Made by a program: the position numbers and the translations under genes. 32,706 nucleotides of DNA from JBBCJM01 sp037190175 (GTDB lineage: Bacteria > Pseudomonadota > Alphaproteobacteria > Rhodobacterales > Rhodobacteraceae), in NCBI GenBank assembly GCA_037190175.1, contig JBBCJM010000231.1:1-32706 (forward strand). Reading direction: 5' to 3'. Numbering within the stretch: the first letter of the stretch is position 1; every line of letters begins with the position of its first letter. This document shows, piece after piece, positions 11,667 through 18,719 of the stretch. The notes beneath the pieces were generated by a model. The model saw nothing but the letters and a program-made list of their open reading frames with translations. It was not told the DNA's origin and did not search any database.

Positions 11667-12274
11667 CCGACCCCGGCCTGCGGCTGATCGAGACGATGCT
11701 GTGGAACGGCAGGGGTTTCCCCCGGCTGCCCGGCCATCTGGCGCGGCTGGAGCGGTCGGCGGCGCGCTTCGGCTGGCCCTGCGACCCCGAGGCGGTGACG
11801 GCGGCACTGGCGGGGATGGGTCCGGCCCCGGCCCGGGTACGGCTGACCTTGGATGCGCAAGGCCGGCCCGAGGTCACCGCCGCGCCCCTGCCGCCCTCGC
11901 CCGGGGTCTGGCGGCTGGGGCTGGCGTTCGAAAGGCTCGACCCCGCCGACATCTGGCTGACGGTGAAGTCCACCCGCCGTGCGGCCCACGACACCGCCCG
12001 GGCCGCCATGGCCCCCGGCCTCGACGAGGTGCTGTTCATCAATTCCCGCGGCGAGGTCTGCGAGGGCACCATCACCACCCTGTTCTTCGACCGCGGGCAG
12101 GGGCTCTGCACGCCCCCCCTGGCCTCCGGCCTGCTGCCCGGGGTGCTGCGGGCGGAACTGCTGGCGGGGGACTGCCGCGAGGAGGTTCTCGCGCCAGAGG
12201 ACCTGCCCCGGGCGCGGCTCTGGGTCGGCAACGCCTTGCGCGGTCTGATGCCGGCGCTCTTGGCCGAAGGCTAG
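11636..12274 (+). CDS. pabC: class IV aminotransferase, probable aminodeoxychorismate lyase
   Basis: PLP enzyme of fold type IV, 212 residues. After PabB it most likely releases pyruvate from aminodeoxychorismate to give 4-aminobenzoate. The PLP Lys is Lys111 in LTVKSTRRAAHDTARA, and Glu143 in EVCEGTITTLFF matches the family glutamate near the cofactor nitrogen. The protein is somewhat shorter than E. coli PabC (269). The start is GTG 11636, preceded by a strong site GGGAGGAGG (11623-11631) inside pabB, giving the N-terminus MEGPFRRADL; the 31-base overlap means coupled translation. Its TAG stop shares bases with the stop of the convergent gene. Substrate is inferred from context; a D-amino acid aminotransferase cannot be excluded on sequence alone. 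Confidence 0.87.
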   Translation: MEGPFRRADLTDPGLRLIETMLWNGRGFPRLPGHLARLERSAARFGWPCDPEAVTAALAGMGPAPARVRLTLDAQGRPEVTAAPLPPSPGVWRLGLAFERLDPADIWLTVKSTRRAAHDTARAAMAPGLDEVLFINSRGEVCEGTITTLFFDRGQGLCTPPLASGLLPGVLRAELLAGDCREEVLAPEDLPRARLWVGNALRGLMPALLAEG

Positions 12275-13179
12275 GCCGGGGGCACCCGCAGCGGCGGCAG
12301 GCTCTGCTCCAGCCGGGCGCGCAGGGGCTCGTGCTGCGGCGGCAGCTTCAGGTCGTTTCCCAACCTTTCCAAAGGCTCATCCACGGTGAATCCCGGGGGA
12401 TCCGTGGCGATTTCGAACAATATCCCGCCCGGCTCGCGGAAATAGATCGACTTGAAGTACTGCCGGTCCCTCACCTCGGTGGTGGGCCGGCCCCAGTCGG
12501 CCAGCCGTGCCTGCCATTCCTTCTGCTCCTGGTCCGACCCGGTGCGGAAGGCGATGTGGTGGATGGTGCCGGGGCCCGCCCGGCCCGGCGTGGCGCCCTC
12601 GCGGCGGATCACGTCGAGGATGCTGGCCTCGGCCCCGCCGGGGGCGACGAGGCGGGTGCGCTCGGTCGCCCCCTCCCGCTCCTGCCCCTGCACCGCATAG
12701 CCGAAGACCTCGGTCAAGAGGCGCAGGGTGGGGTCGGGGTCGTCCTCCCACAGCGTGACCGAGTGGAAGGCCTGGCCGTCCGCCGCCCCCTCGGTGGCGA
12801 TCAGTTCCACCGCCGCGCCGTCGGGGTCGCGCAGGGTCAGCACCCGCTCGCCGAAGCGGCGCGACTCTACCCCCTGCGCCACCCCGGCGAGATCCGCCGC
12901 CAGCGCCTCGAACTCCGCCGGCGGCACGGCATAGGCGAAACCCGCCGCCATGCCGGGGCCGGGCTGGCCCGGCGCGGCCTCGGGGTGGGGGAAGAAGGTC
13001 AGGATGCTGCCGGGCCGGCCGGTGTGGTCGCCGTAGTAGAGGTGATAGACCTCGGGCGCGTCGAAGTTCACCGTGCGCTTGATCAGCCGCCGCCGCAGCC
13101 GGCCGGCGTAGAAGTCCACATTGGCCTGCGCCGGGCCGGCGATGGCGGTGACGTGGTGGATGCCGGGGATCGTGGTCAT
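12271..13179 (-). CDS. VOC-family ring-cleaving dioxygenase (MhqO/YkcA-type)
   Basis: Soluble protein of 302 residues with two vicinal-oxygen-chelate modules: module 1 from TIPGIHHVTAIAGPAQANVDFY to VELIATEG, module 2 from AFHSVTLWEDDPDPT to GILFEIATDPPGF. Metal-ligand candidates are the His of GIHHVT, the His of TIHHIAFRT and the Glu of LFEIATD. This architecture is found in ring-cleaving dioxygenases and quinone-detoxification proteins such as MhqO; the substrate here is unknown. The ATG at 13179 gives the family N-terminus. The stop (12273-12271) overlaps the pabC stop in the tetramer CTAG. Confidence 0.88.
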   Translation of the reverse strand: MTTIPGIHHVTAIAGPAQANVDFYAGRLRRRLIKRTVNFDAPEVYHLYYGDHTGRPGSILTFFPHPEAAPGQPGPGMAAGFAYAVPPAEFEALAADLAGVAQGVESRRFGERVLTLRDPDGAAVELIATEGAADGQAFHSVTLWEDDPDPTLRLLTEVFGYAVQGQEREGATERTRLVAPGGAEASILDVIRREGATPGRAGPGTIHHIAFRTGSDQEQKEWQARLADWGRPTTEVRDRQYFKSIYFREPGGILFEIATDPPGFTVDEPLERLGNDLKLPPQHEPLRARLEQSLPPLRVPPA

Positions 13180-13248
13180 ATCGGGCCCTCCCTCGGGGTT
13201 GCCCGGCCAATATGGGCTGCGCGGGGCGCGGCTGTCACCCGCCGGGCG

Positions 13249-15762
13249 CTATTCCGCCGAACGCAGCACCTGCGCCGGCCGCGCCGCCAGCGGTCGCAGC
13301 GCGAACATCAGCCCGGCCAGCAGCGTGGCCGCCACGCCGCCGGCCACGATGGCCAGGGCCGAGACCGGCTCGAACCGATAGGACGCCTCCATCACGAAGG
13401 TCATGACGGCCCAGCCCGCCACGCCGCCCGCGACGATGGCCACCACCCCGGCCGCGGCTCCGGTCAGCGCCGCGCGCAGGGCGAAACTGCCGAGGATGCG
13501 GCCGCGGGTCGCCCCCAGCACCTTCAGCACCGCGGCCTCGAACACCCGGCCGCGCTCGCCCGCCGCCGCGGCGCCGATCAGCACCACGAAGCCGGTGATC
13601 AGCGTGGCCGCCGCGGCCCAGGCGGTGGCTGTGGCCAGGGTATCCAGCGCCTCGGACACCTGCGCCACCGCGTCGCGCACCCGGATCGCGGTGATATTGG
13701 GATAGGCGCGGGCCAGGTCGCGCAGGATCGCCGGTTCCGCCGCCTCCTCGGCATAGACGGTGGCGATATGGGTATGCGGGGCGCCCATCAGCGCGGCCGG
13801 GTTCAGCGCCATGACGAAGCCGATCCCGGCCGACTGGAAGTTCACCACGCGGAAGCTGGTGATGGTGGCCTCGATGTCGCGGCCCAGGATGTTGACGGTG
13901 ATCCGGTCGCCCAGCTTCAGCCCCAGCTCCGCGCCCTCCTCGGCGGCGAAGCTGACCTGCGGCGCGCCGGCATGGTCCTCGGGCCACCACTCGCCTTCGG
14001 TCACCGTGGTGTTGCGCGGCGGCGCGGCGGAATAGGTCACCCCGCGGTCGCCGCGCAGCACCCAGTGGTCGCCGGCGACCGCGCGGGCCTCCTGCCCGTT
14101 GATGCGGGTGACGATGCCGCGCAGCATCGGCGCGCTGTCCACCTGGCTGACCGCGGGGTCGCCCTCCACCCGGTCGAGGAAACCCCCGATCTGGTCGGGC
14201 TGGATGTCGACGAAGAAGAAGCTGGGCGCGCGGTCGGGCAGGTCGCGGGCGATGGCGGCGCGCAGGTTGGCGTCGATCTGCCCCACCGCGGCGAGGACCG
14301 AGAGCCCGAGGCCCAGCGACAGGATCACCGCCGTCGCCTCGTCCCGCGGCCCGCCGATGGCGGCGAGCGCCAGCCGCAGGCCGGTGCGGCCGCGGGCGAA
14401 GGGCCGGCGGGCGGCCTTGGCGGCCAGCCGGCGCACCCCGCGGGCCGAGAGCCACAGCACGCCCAGCGCCGCCACCACCCCGGCCGCCGCGCCCAGCGCC
14501 AGATCCGGCACGCCGGAGAGCCAGGCCGCGCCGCCCACCAGCAGGACCACCAGCCCCGCCAGCACGGCGAGATGCCGCCCCTTCGGCCGGGCATGGCCCT
14601 CATCCCCCCCGCGGTACAAAGCCGCGGCGCGGACCCGCTCGGTGCGGGCCAGCGGCCAGAGGGTGAAGATCAGCGCGGTCAGGATGCCGTAGAACGCCGC
14701 CTCGGCCAGCGGCAGCGGGTAGAGCGCGAAGACCACCGGCACCGGCAGCGCCGCGGTCAGCACGGGGGCGAGCGCCAGCGGCACCCCGGCCCCCAGCACC
14801 AGCCCCAGGGCCACCCCCAGCGCGGTCAGCACCCCGATCTGCATCAGATAGGTGCGGAAGATGGTGTCGCCCGTGGCGCCCAAAGTCTTCAGGGTGGCGA
14901 TGGTGGCGGTCTTGCCCTCCAGGTACGCCCGCACCGCGGCCTGGATGCCCACGCCGCCCACGGCCAGCCCGGCCAGCCCCACCAGCACCAGGAAGGCGCC
15001 CATCCGGTCCACGAAGCGTTCCACCCCCGGGGCGGCGCGGCGGCGGTCCTGCCAGCGCATCCCGTGGTCGCGGAAGGCGGCCTGAGCCTGTGCCCGCAGG
15101 GTGTCGAGGTCGGCGCCGGGGCGCAGCAGCAGCCGGTATTCGGTGTCGAAGAGGGTGCCGGGGGCGATCAGCCCGCTGTCGGCCAGATCGGCGCTGCGCA
15201 CCAGGGTGCGGGGGCCGAGGCCGAAGCCGCCGTTGGCGCTGTCGGGCTCCTTGGCCAGGATGGCGCTCAGGCGGAACTCGGTCAGGCCCAGCCGGAAGCT
15301 GTCGCCGGGGGTCAGGCCCATGCGGTCGGCCAGCACCCGGTCCATCACCGCGCCGCGGTCGGCCAGGGCCTCGGCCAGCGGCATCGCGGGGTCCAGCACC
15401 ACCGCGCCGGTCAGCGGATAGGCACCGTCCACCGCCTTCACCTGCGTCAGCGCGCGTTCCTCGGCGCCCTCCGGCCCGGAAACGGCCATCGAGCGGAAGT
15501 CCACGATCTCGGACACCGCGGCGAAGTTCGCGTCCATCCAGGCCCGTTCCTCGGGCGAGGCATAGCGATAGGTGAATTCCATCTGCGCGTCGCCGCCCAG
15601 GATCACCGCGCCCTCGGATTCCAGCCCCGCCGAGATGGCGCCGCGCACCATGCCCACCGCGGCGATGGCGGCCACGCCCAAGGCGAGGCAGGCCAGGAAC
15701 ACGCGGAACCCGGCCAGGCCGCCGCGCAGCTCGCGCCGGGCCAGGCGCCAGGCGAGCCTCAT
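13249..15762 (-). CDS. FtsX/MacB-type ABC transporter permease (YbbP-like)
   Basis: Large inner-membrane permease of 837 residues. The N-terminal helix (FRVFLACLALGVAAIAAVGM) is followed by a long periplasmic domain (about 45-250), then a three-helix FtsX module (MGAFLVLVGLAGLAVGGVGI; TYLMQIGVLTALGVALG; FYGILTALIFTLW), two more helices near GRHLAVLAGLVVLLVGGAAW, a second periplasmic region and a second FtsX module ending near AVMTFVMEASYRFEPVS. This ten-helix form is that of E. coli YbbP, partner of ATPase YbbA. The start ATG overlaps the ATPase stop in ATGA. Family members export lipids or hydrophobic compounds or act mechanically; the substrate is unknown. Divergent tesA next door repeats the E. 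coli tesA-ybbA-ybbP arrangement. Confidence 0.92.
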   Translation of the reverse strand: MRLAWRLARRELRGGLAGFRVFLACLALGVAAIAAVGMVRGAISAGLESEGAVILGGDAQMEFTYRYASPEERAWMDANFAAVSEIVDFRSMAVSGPEGAEERALTQVKAVDGAYPLTGAVVLDPAMPLAEALADRGAVMDRVLADRMGLTPGDSFRLGLTEFRLSAILAKEPDSANGGFGLGPRTLVRSADLADSGLIAPGTLFDTEYRLLLRPGADLDTLRAQAQAAFRDHGMRWQDRRRAAPGVERFVDRMGAFLVLVGLAGLAVGGVGIQAAVRAYLEGKTATIATLKTLGATGDTIFRTYLMQIGVLTALGVALGLVLGAGVPLALAPVLTAALPVPVVFALYPLPLAEAAFYGILTALIFTLWPLARTERVRAAALYRGGDEGHARPKGRHLAVLAGLVVLLVGGAAWLSGVPDLALGAAAGVVAALGVLWLSARGVRRLAAKAARRPFARGRTGLRLALAAIGGPRDEATAVILSLGLGLSVLAAVGQIDANLRAAIARDLPDRAPSFFFVDIQPDQIGGFLDRVEGDPAVSQVDSAPMLRGIVTRINGQEARAVAGDHWVLRGDRGVTYSAAPPRNTTVTEGEWWPEDHAGAPQVSFAAEEGAELGLKLGDRITVNILGRDIEATITSFRVVNFQSAGIGFVMALNPAALMGAPHTHIATVYAEEAAEPAILRDLARAYPNITAIRVRDAVAQVSEALDTLATATAWAAAATLITGFVVLIGAAAAGERGRVFEAAVLKVLGATRGRILGSFALRAALTGAAAGVVAIVAGGVAGWAVMTFVMEASYRFEPVSALAIVAGGVAATLLAGLMFALRPLAARPAQVLRSAE

Positions 15763-16457
15763 TCCGCGGCCTCGGCGCGCAGCGCCTGCCCCTCGACCAG
15801 CCCGTCGGCCAGCCGCACCACCCGGTCGCAGCGTTCGGCGAGTTCCGGGGCGTGCGTGACCAGCACCAGCGTGGCCCCGTGCCGGTCGCGCAGGCCGAAC
15901 AGCAGGTCCATGATCGCCCGCCCGTTGGCGCCGTCGAGGTTGCCGGTGGGCTCGTCGGCCAGCAGGATCGCCGGGCGGGGCGCCGCGGCGCGGGCCAGCG
16001 CCACCCTTTGCTGCTCGCCGCCCGAGAGCTGGCCGGGATAATGGTCGAGCCGCGCCCCCAGCCCCACGGCGCGCAGCTCGGCCTCCGCCGCCGCGAAGGC
16101 ATCCGCCCGGCCGGCCAGTTCCATCGGCACCGCCACGTTTTCCAGCGCGGTCATGGTGGGGATCAGGTGGAAAGACTGGAACACCACGCCCATATTGGTG
16201 CGGCGAAAGCGGGCCAGCGCGTCCTCGTCCATCGCCGTCAGGTCCTGGCCCAGCGCCGTGACCCGGCCGCCGGTGGCGCGCTCCAGGCCCCCCATCAGCA
16301 TCAGGAGCGACGACTTGCCCGAGCCCGAAGGACCGACCAGGCCCAAAGTCTCCCCCCGCGCCACGGTGAGCGTGATGCCCTTGAGGATCTCCACCGGGCC
16401 CGCGTTGCCCATCAGCGTCAGTCGCGCCTCGGTCAGCGCAAGGATCGGGTCAGCCAT
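15759..16457 (-). CDS. ABC transporter ATPase (YbbA/LolD-like)
   Basis: Cytoplasmic ATPase of 232 residues that drives the permease encoded after it. All motifs are intact: Walker A GPSGSGKS (42-49), Q-loop VVFQSFHLIPTMTALENV (Gln94), signature LSGGEQQRVALARA (144-157), Walker B ILLADEPTGNLDG (164-176) and the switch His in VLVTHAPEL. The MacB/LolD-type wording (MGVVFQSFHLIPTMTALENV) fits FtsX-class partners. The start ATG 16457 has GGCGGA four bases upstream; an in-frame ATG at 16469 adds MADF and is nearly as likely. The stop overlaps the permease start by 4 bases. Divergent from tesA. Confidence 0.94.
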   Translation of the reverse strand: MADPILALTEARLTLMGNAGPVEILKGITLTVARGETLGLVGPSGSGKSSLLMLMGGLERATGGRVTALGQDLTAMDEDALARFRRTNMGVVFQSFHLIPTMTALENVAVPMELAGRADAFAAAEAELRAVGLGARLDHYPGQLSGGEQQRVALARAAAPRPAILLADEPTGNLDGANGRAIMDLLFGLRDRHGATLVLVTHAPELAERCDRVVRLADGLVEGQALRAEAAE

Positions 16458-16518
16458 GAAATCCGCCATTCGTCGCCTGTCCCCGGCATATGGGGCAGGG
16501 CGGGGCCGGCGCAACCGC

Positions 16519-17157
16519 ATGGGCGGCCTTGCCGTGGCATTGGCGGCATTTTTCGGCGGCGCAGCGGCGATGGCGCAACCGTTGACGCTGGTCGCCCTGG
16601 GCGACAGCCTGACGCAGGGCTACGGCCTGCCGCCCGAGCAGGGGCTGGTGCCGCAGCTGCAGGACTGGCTGACGGCGCAGGGGGCGGAGGTGACGGTGGT
16701 CAACGCCGGCGTCTCGGGCGACACCACCGCCGGGGGGGCCGCGCGGGTGGAATGGACGCTGGCCGGCGGGGCGGATGCGATGATCGTGGCGCTGGGGGGC
16801 AACGACCTGCTGCGCGGGATCGACCCGGCGGCGAGCCGCGCCAGCCTGGCCGCCATCCTGAAGGCGGCGCAGGCGCAGGGGGTGCCGGTGCTGCTGGTGG
16901 GGATGCAGGCGCCGGGCAACTATGGCCCCGCCTACAAGCGCGACTTCGACGCGATGTATGCGGAACTGGCGGCGGAATACGGCGCGGCGCTGGTGCCGGA
17001 TTTCTTCGCGCCCCTGACCGCCGGTGGGGCCACGCTGGCCGATCCGGGGGCGATGATGCAGGCCGACGGCATCCACCCCAGCGCCGAGGGGGTGCGGCTG
17101 ATCGTCGAGGGGCTGGGGCCGCAGGTGCTGGACCTGCTGGCGGAGGCCGGGGGGTAG
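16519..17157 (+). CDS. tesA: TesA-type SGNH lysophospholipase/arylesterase
   Basis: Secreted SGNH-hydrolase of 212 residues, acting on thioesters, lysophospholipids or aryl esters in the periplasm. A signal peptide (GGLAVALAAFFGGAAAMA, cleavage after AMA at about 18-19) precedes block I LVALGDSLTQGYG with nucleophile Ser30; block II has NAGVSGDTT (62-70), block III ALGGNDLLRG with Asn95, and block V DGIHPSAEG with Asp183 and His186. Start ATG 16519 gives a compact signal peptide; an in-frame ATG at 16456 would add 21 basic residues and overlap the ABC gene start. Its divergence from ybbA/ybbP-like genes matches E. coli and many Proteobacteria. Confidence 0.93.
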   Translation: MGGLAVALAAFFGGAAAMAQPLTLVALGDSLTQGYGLPPEQGLVPQLQDWLTAQGAEVTVVNAGVSGDTTAGGAARVEWTLAGGADAMIVALGGNDLLRGIDPAASRASLAAILKAAQAQGVPVLLVGMQAPGNYGPAYKRDFDAMYAELAAEYGAALVPDFFAPLTAGGATLADPGAMMQADGIHPSAEGVRLIVEGLGPQVLDLLAEAGG

Positions 17158-17160
17158 GCG

Positions 17161-17212
17161 CCAAGTTTCTTGAAGCAAGAAACTTGCAAATTCCTTGTTT
17201 CAAGGAATTTGG
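17161..17212. repeat. AT-rich double hairpin, nested palindrome
   Basis: Two perfect hairpins abut: CAAGTTTCTTG-AAG-CAAGAAACTTG (17162-17186) and CAAATTCCTTG-TTT-CAAGGAATTTG (17187-17211), each with an 11-bp stem and 3-base loop. The whole 52-base block is also an imperfect palindrome, since the reverse complement of one half resembles the other. It is far more AT-rich than its surroundings and sits between the convergent stops of tesA and yceI, so it probably ends transcription on both strands. Confidence 0.85.
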
Positions 17213-17215
17213 CCC

Positions 17216-17848
17216 TCACTCCCCCCGGTTGCTGGTGAACTCCGCCTCGATGCGGAAGCGCACCTCGTCGGCCACGCCCAGCGTGGTGCCGGGCGCCGGG
17301 ATCCCGGCCACCATGCCGAATTCCGAGCGCAGGATCGCCCCTTCGGCGGAAAACCCGATGCGCGCCCCGCCGGGGTCCAGCGGATGGCCGGGATAGCCGC
17401 CGTTGAACCGCACCGAGAGCGTGACCGGCCGGGGCACGCCGCGCAGGGTCAGGTCGCCGGCGCCCTCGGCCGTCGCCTCGCCCGTGCGGCGCACCGCGGT
17501 GCTGGCGAAGCTCGCCACCGGATGGGCGTCGGTGTCCAGGAAGTCGGGGCTGCGCAGCATGGCGTTGAAATCGAACCCGGGCTCGCGCACGAAGCTGTCG
17601 AAGGCGGCCATGTCCACGCGGGCCTCGATCCGCGCCGCCTCGGGGGCCCCGGGGTCCAGCTCCAGCCGCGCCTCGACCGAGGTGAGCAGGAGCAGGAACC
17701 TGCTGAAGGACAGATGGTCGATGTCCAGCAGCACCCGGGTATGCGAGCGGTCGGCCCAGTAGGTGCCGGCGGGCAGCGGGCCTTCCATCGCCTCCTGCGC
17801 CATGGCCGGCCCGGCCAGCAGCGCCAGCACCCATCCGATCCGTCGCAT
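17216..17848 (-). CDS. YceI-family periplasmic protein
   Basis: Periplasmic lipocalin-like beta-barrel protein of 210 residues; YceI proteins bind isoprenoid or other lipids and some respond to base or osmotic stress. Signal peptide MRRIGWVLALLAGPAMA (cleavage after AMA at about 17), then the family pattern: YWADRSHTRVLLDIDHLSFSRF, PEAARIEARVDMAAFDS, LRSPDFLDTDAHPVASFAST, GDLTLRGVPRPVTLSVRFNG and FGMVAGIPAPG. ATG 17848 was chosen because GGAG lies six bases upstream; ATG 17860 and GTG 17863 are in frame but lack a good site. The upstream region holds a promoter with an inverted repeat (separate entry). Confidence 0.92.
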   Translation of the reverse strand: MRRIGWVLALLAGPAMAQEAMEGPLPAGTYWADRSHTRVLLDIDHLSFSRFLLLLTSVEARLELDPGAPEAARIEARVDMAAFDSFVREPGFDFNAMLRSPDFLDTDAHPVASFASTAVRRTGEATAEGAGDLTLRGVPRPVTLSVRFNGGYPGHPLDPGGARIGFSAEGAILRSEFGMVAGIPAPGTTLGVADEVRFRIEAEFTSNRGE

Positions 17849-17862
17849 CGCCGGCTCCATCA

Positions 17863-17906
17863 CTTTACAGGATGGCTAAGTAAAGCGCGCCGCGCCGGAC
17901 TGTCAA
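17863..17906 (-). promoter_or_regulatory. candidate yceI promoter with palindromic operator
   Basis: On the minus strand a perfect TTGACA (17906-17901) and TTTACT (17884-17879, four of six) are 16 bases apart. The inverted repeat CTTTAC-N11-GTAAAG (17885-17863) covers the -10 box and the expected transcription start, the position of a repressor site. The -35 box overlaps the stop of the upstream kinase-like gene. Regulator unknown. Confidence 0.5.
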
Positions 17907-18643
17907 CCGGGCGGCTGTTGCCCCCGCAGCCAGCCCAGCGTCAGCGGCGCCGCCCGCAACTCGCGCGAGCCCGGCCGCAGCCGCAGCAGGGCGGAGGCCA
18001 GCGGGGCCAGCCAGCCCAGCCGGCGGGCCAGCCGCCGCGCCGCCGCCGGGGCAGCCTCGCCCGCCGCCTGCCGATAGGCGGCCATCGCGGCGGCGAGCCC
18101 GGCGCTGTCCTCGGGAAAGCGGGTGAACCAGGTCTGCGCCAGCAGCATCAGGTCCAGCCCTTGCCGGGCAGCCGAGGCGGGGCGGGGGCGGAACTGCTCG
18201 AAGTCGATCAGCACCGCCTCGGCCCCGTTCCAGCAGATGTCGCGCAGCGCGGGCCGGCCATGGGCGAAGCCCGCCAGATGCAGCCGCGCGAGCGCCCGCC
18301 CGGCGGCGGCCATGGCGGCGCTGCGCTCGGCCTGCGGCCGGGCGGGGTCGGCCATCACCGTGGCGAGGCTCGCGCCCAGGTGCGGCAGCACCAGCCAGTC
18401 CGGCCCCTCGGCCAGCAGCGGCGGCACCGGCAGCCCGCGGTCGCCCAGCAGGTGCAGCGCGGTGCGCTCGGCCTCCAGGCTGCGGCGGGGATCGCCCTTC
18501 TGCAACCGGCCGAGGAAGCCCAGCTCCTCGGCGCGTTTCAGCCAGACCCGGCCGTCGGGCAGGTCGATGGCCTGCAACCGGCGCAGCGGGCCCTCCAGCG
18601 CCTCGGCGATGGCGGGGGGAAGGGCGGGCCAGGCGGGCGTCAT
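17903..18643 (-). CDS. protein-kinase-like (lipopolysaccharide kinase/APH-type) protein
   Basis: A 246-residue soluble protein with a reduced kinase fold. Visible elements are a strand with GRVWLKRA (putative ATP-contact Lys36), a helix with SLEAERTAL (candidate salt-bridge Glu), a hinge PDWLVLPHLGASL, the loop HLAGFAHGRPALRDICWNG in place of the usual HGDxHxxN, and VLIDFEQF in place of DFG. The His-Gly-Arg and Arg-Asp-Ile wording differs from classical kinases, so the phosphate acceptor and even activity are uncertain; lipopolysaccharide-core kinases (InaA/WaaP type) are the closest fold by eye. ATG 18643 is the natural start. It lies between yceI and hemC on the same strand, with a pair of direct repeats just upstream. 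Confidence 0.7.
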   Translation of the reverse strand: MTPAWPALPPAIAEALEGPLRRLQAIDLPDGRVWLKRAEELGFLGRLQKGDPRRSLEAERTALHLLGDRGLPVPPLLAEGPDWLVLPHLGASLATVMADPARPQAERSAAMAAAGRALARLHLAGFAHGRPALRDICWNGAEAVLIDFEQFRPRPASAARQGLDLMLLAQTWFTRFPEDSAGLAAAMAAYRQAAGEAAPAAARRLARRLGWLAPLASALLRLRPGSRELRAAPLTLGWLRGQQPPG

Positions 18644-18673
18644 GCGCCGCCCCGGGGATGCGCGGGCGAGATC

Positions 18674-18710
18674 ATGACGGAAATGTAAGGGATGGATGAC
18701 GGAAATGCAA
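18674..18710. promoter_or_regulatory. paired 15-bp direct repeats upstream of the kinase-like gene
   Basis: ATGACGGAAATGTAA (18674-18688) and ATGACGGAAATGCAA (18696-18710) differ at one base and are 22 bases apart start to start, two helical turns. They lie 30 bases upstream of the kinase-like start and just after the hemC stop, as expected for a tandem-binding response regulator. Confidence 0.5.
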
Positions 18711-18719
18711 AAGCGCCCG

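Noticed and set aside
11575..16041. Open frame of 1488 codons on the plus strand over pabC, VOC and permease genes
   Set aside because: Low-complexity Gln/Arg/His/Gly text that is the antisense or shifted reading of real genes on both strands.
17162..17211. Short reading through the double hairpin (AKFLEARNLQ-like)
   Set aside because: The peptide arises from the palindrome in frames that run off neighbouring genes; the nucleotide structure, not coding, explains it.
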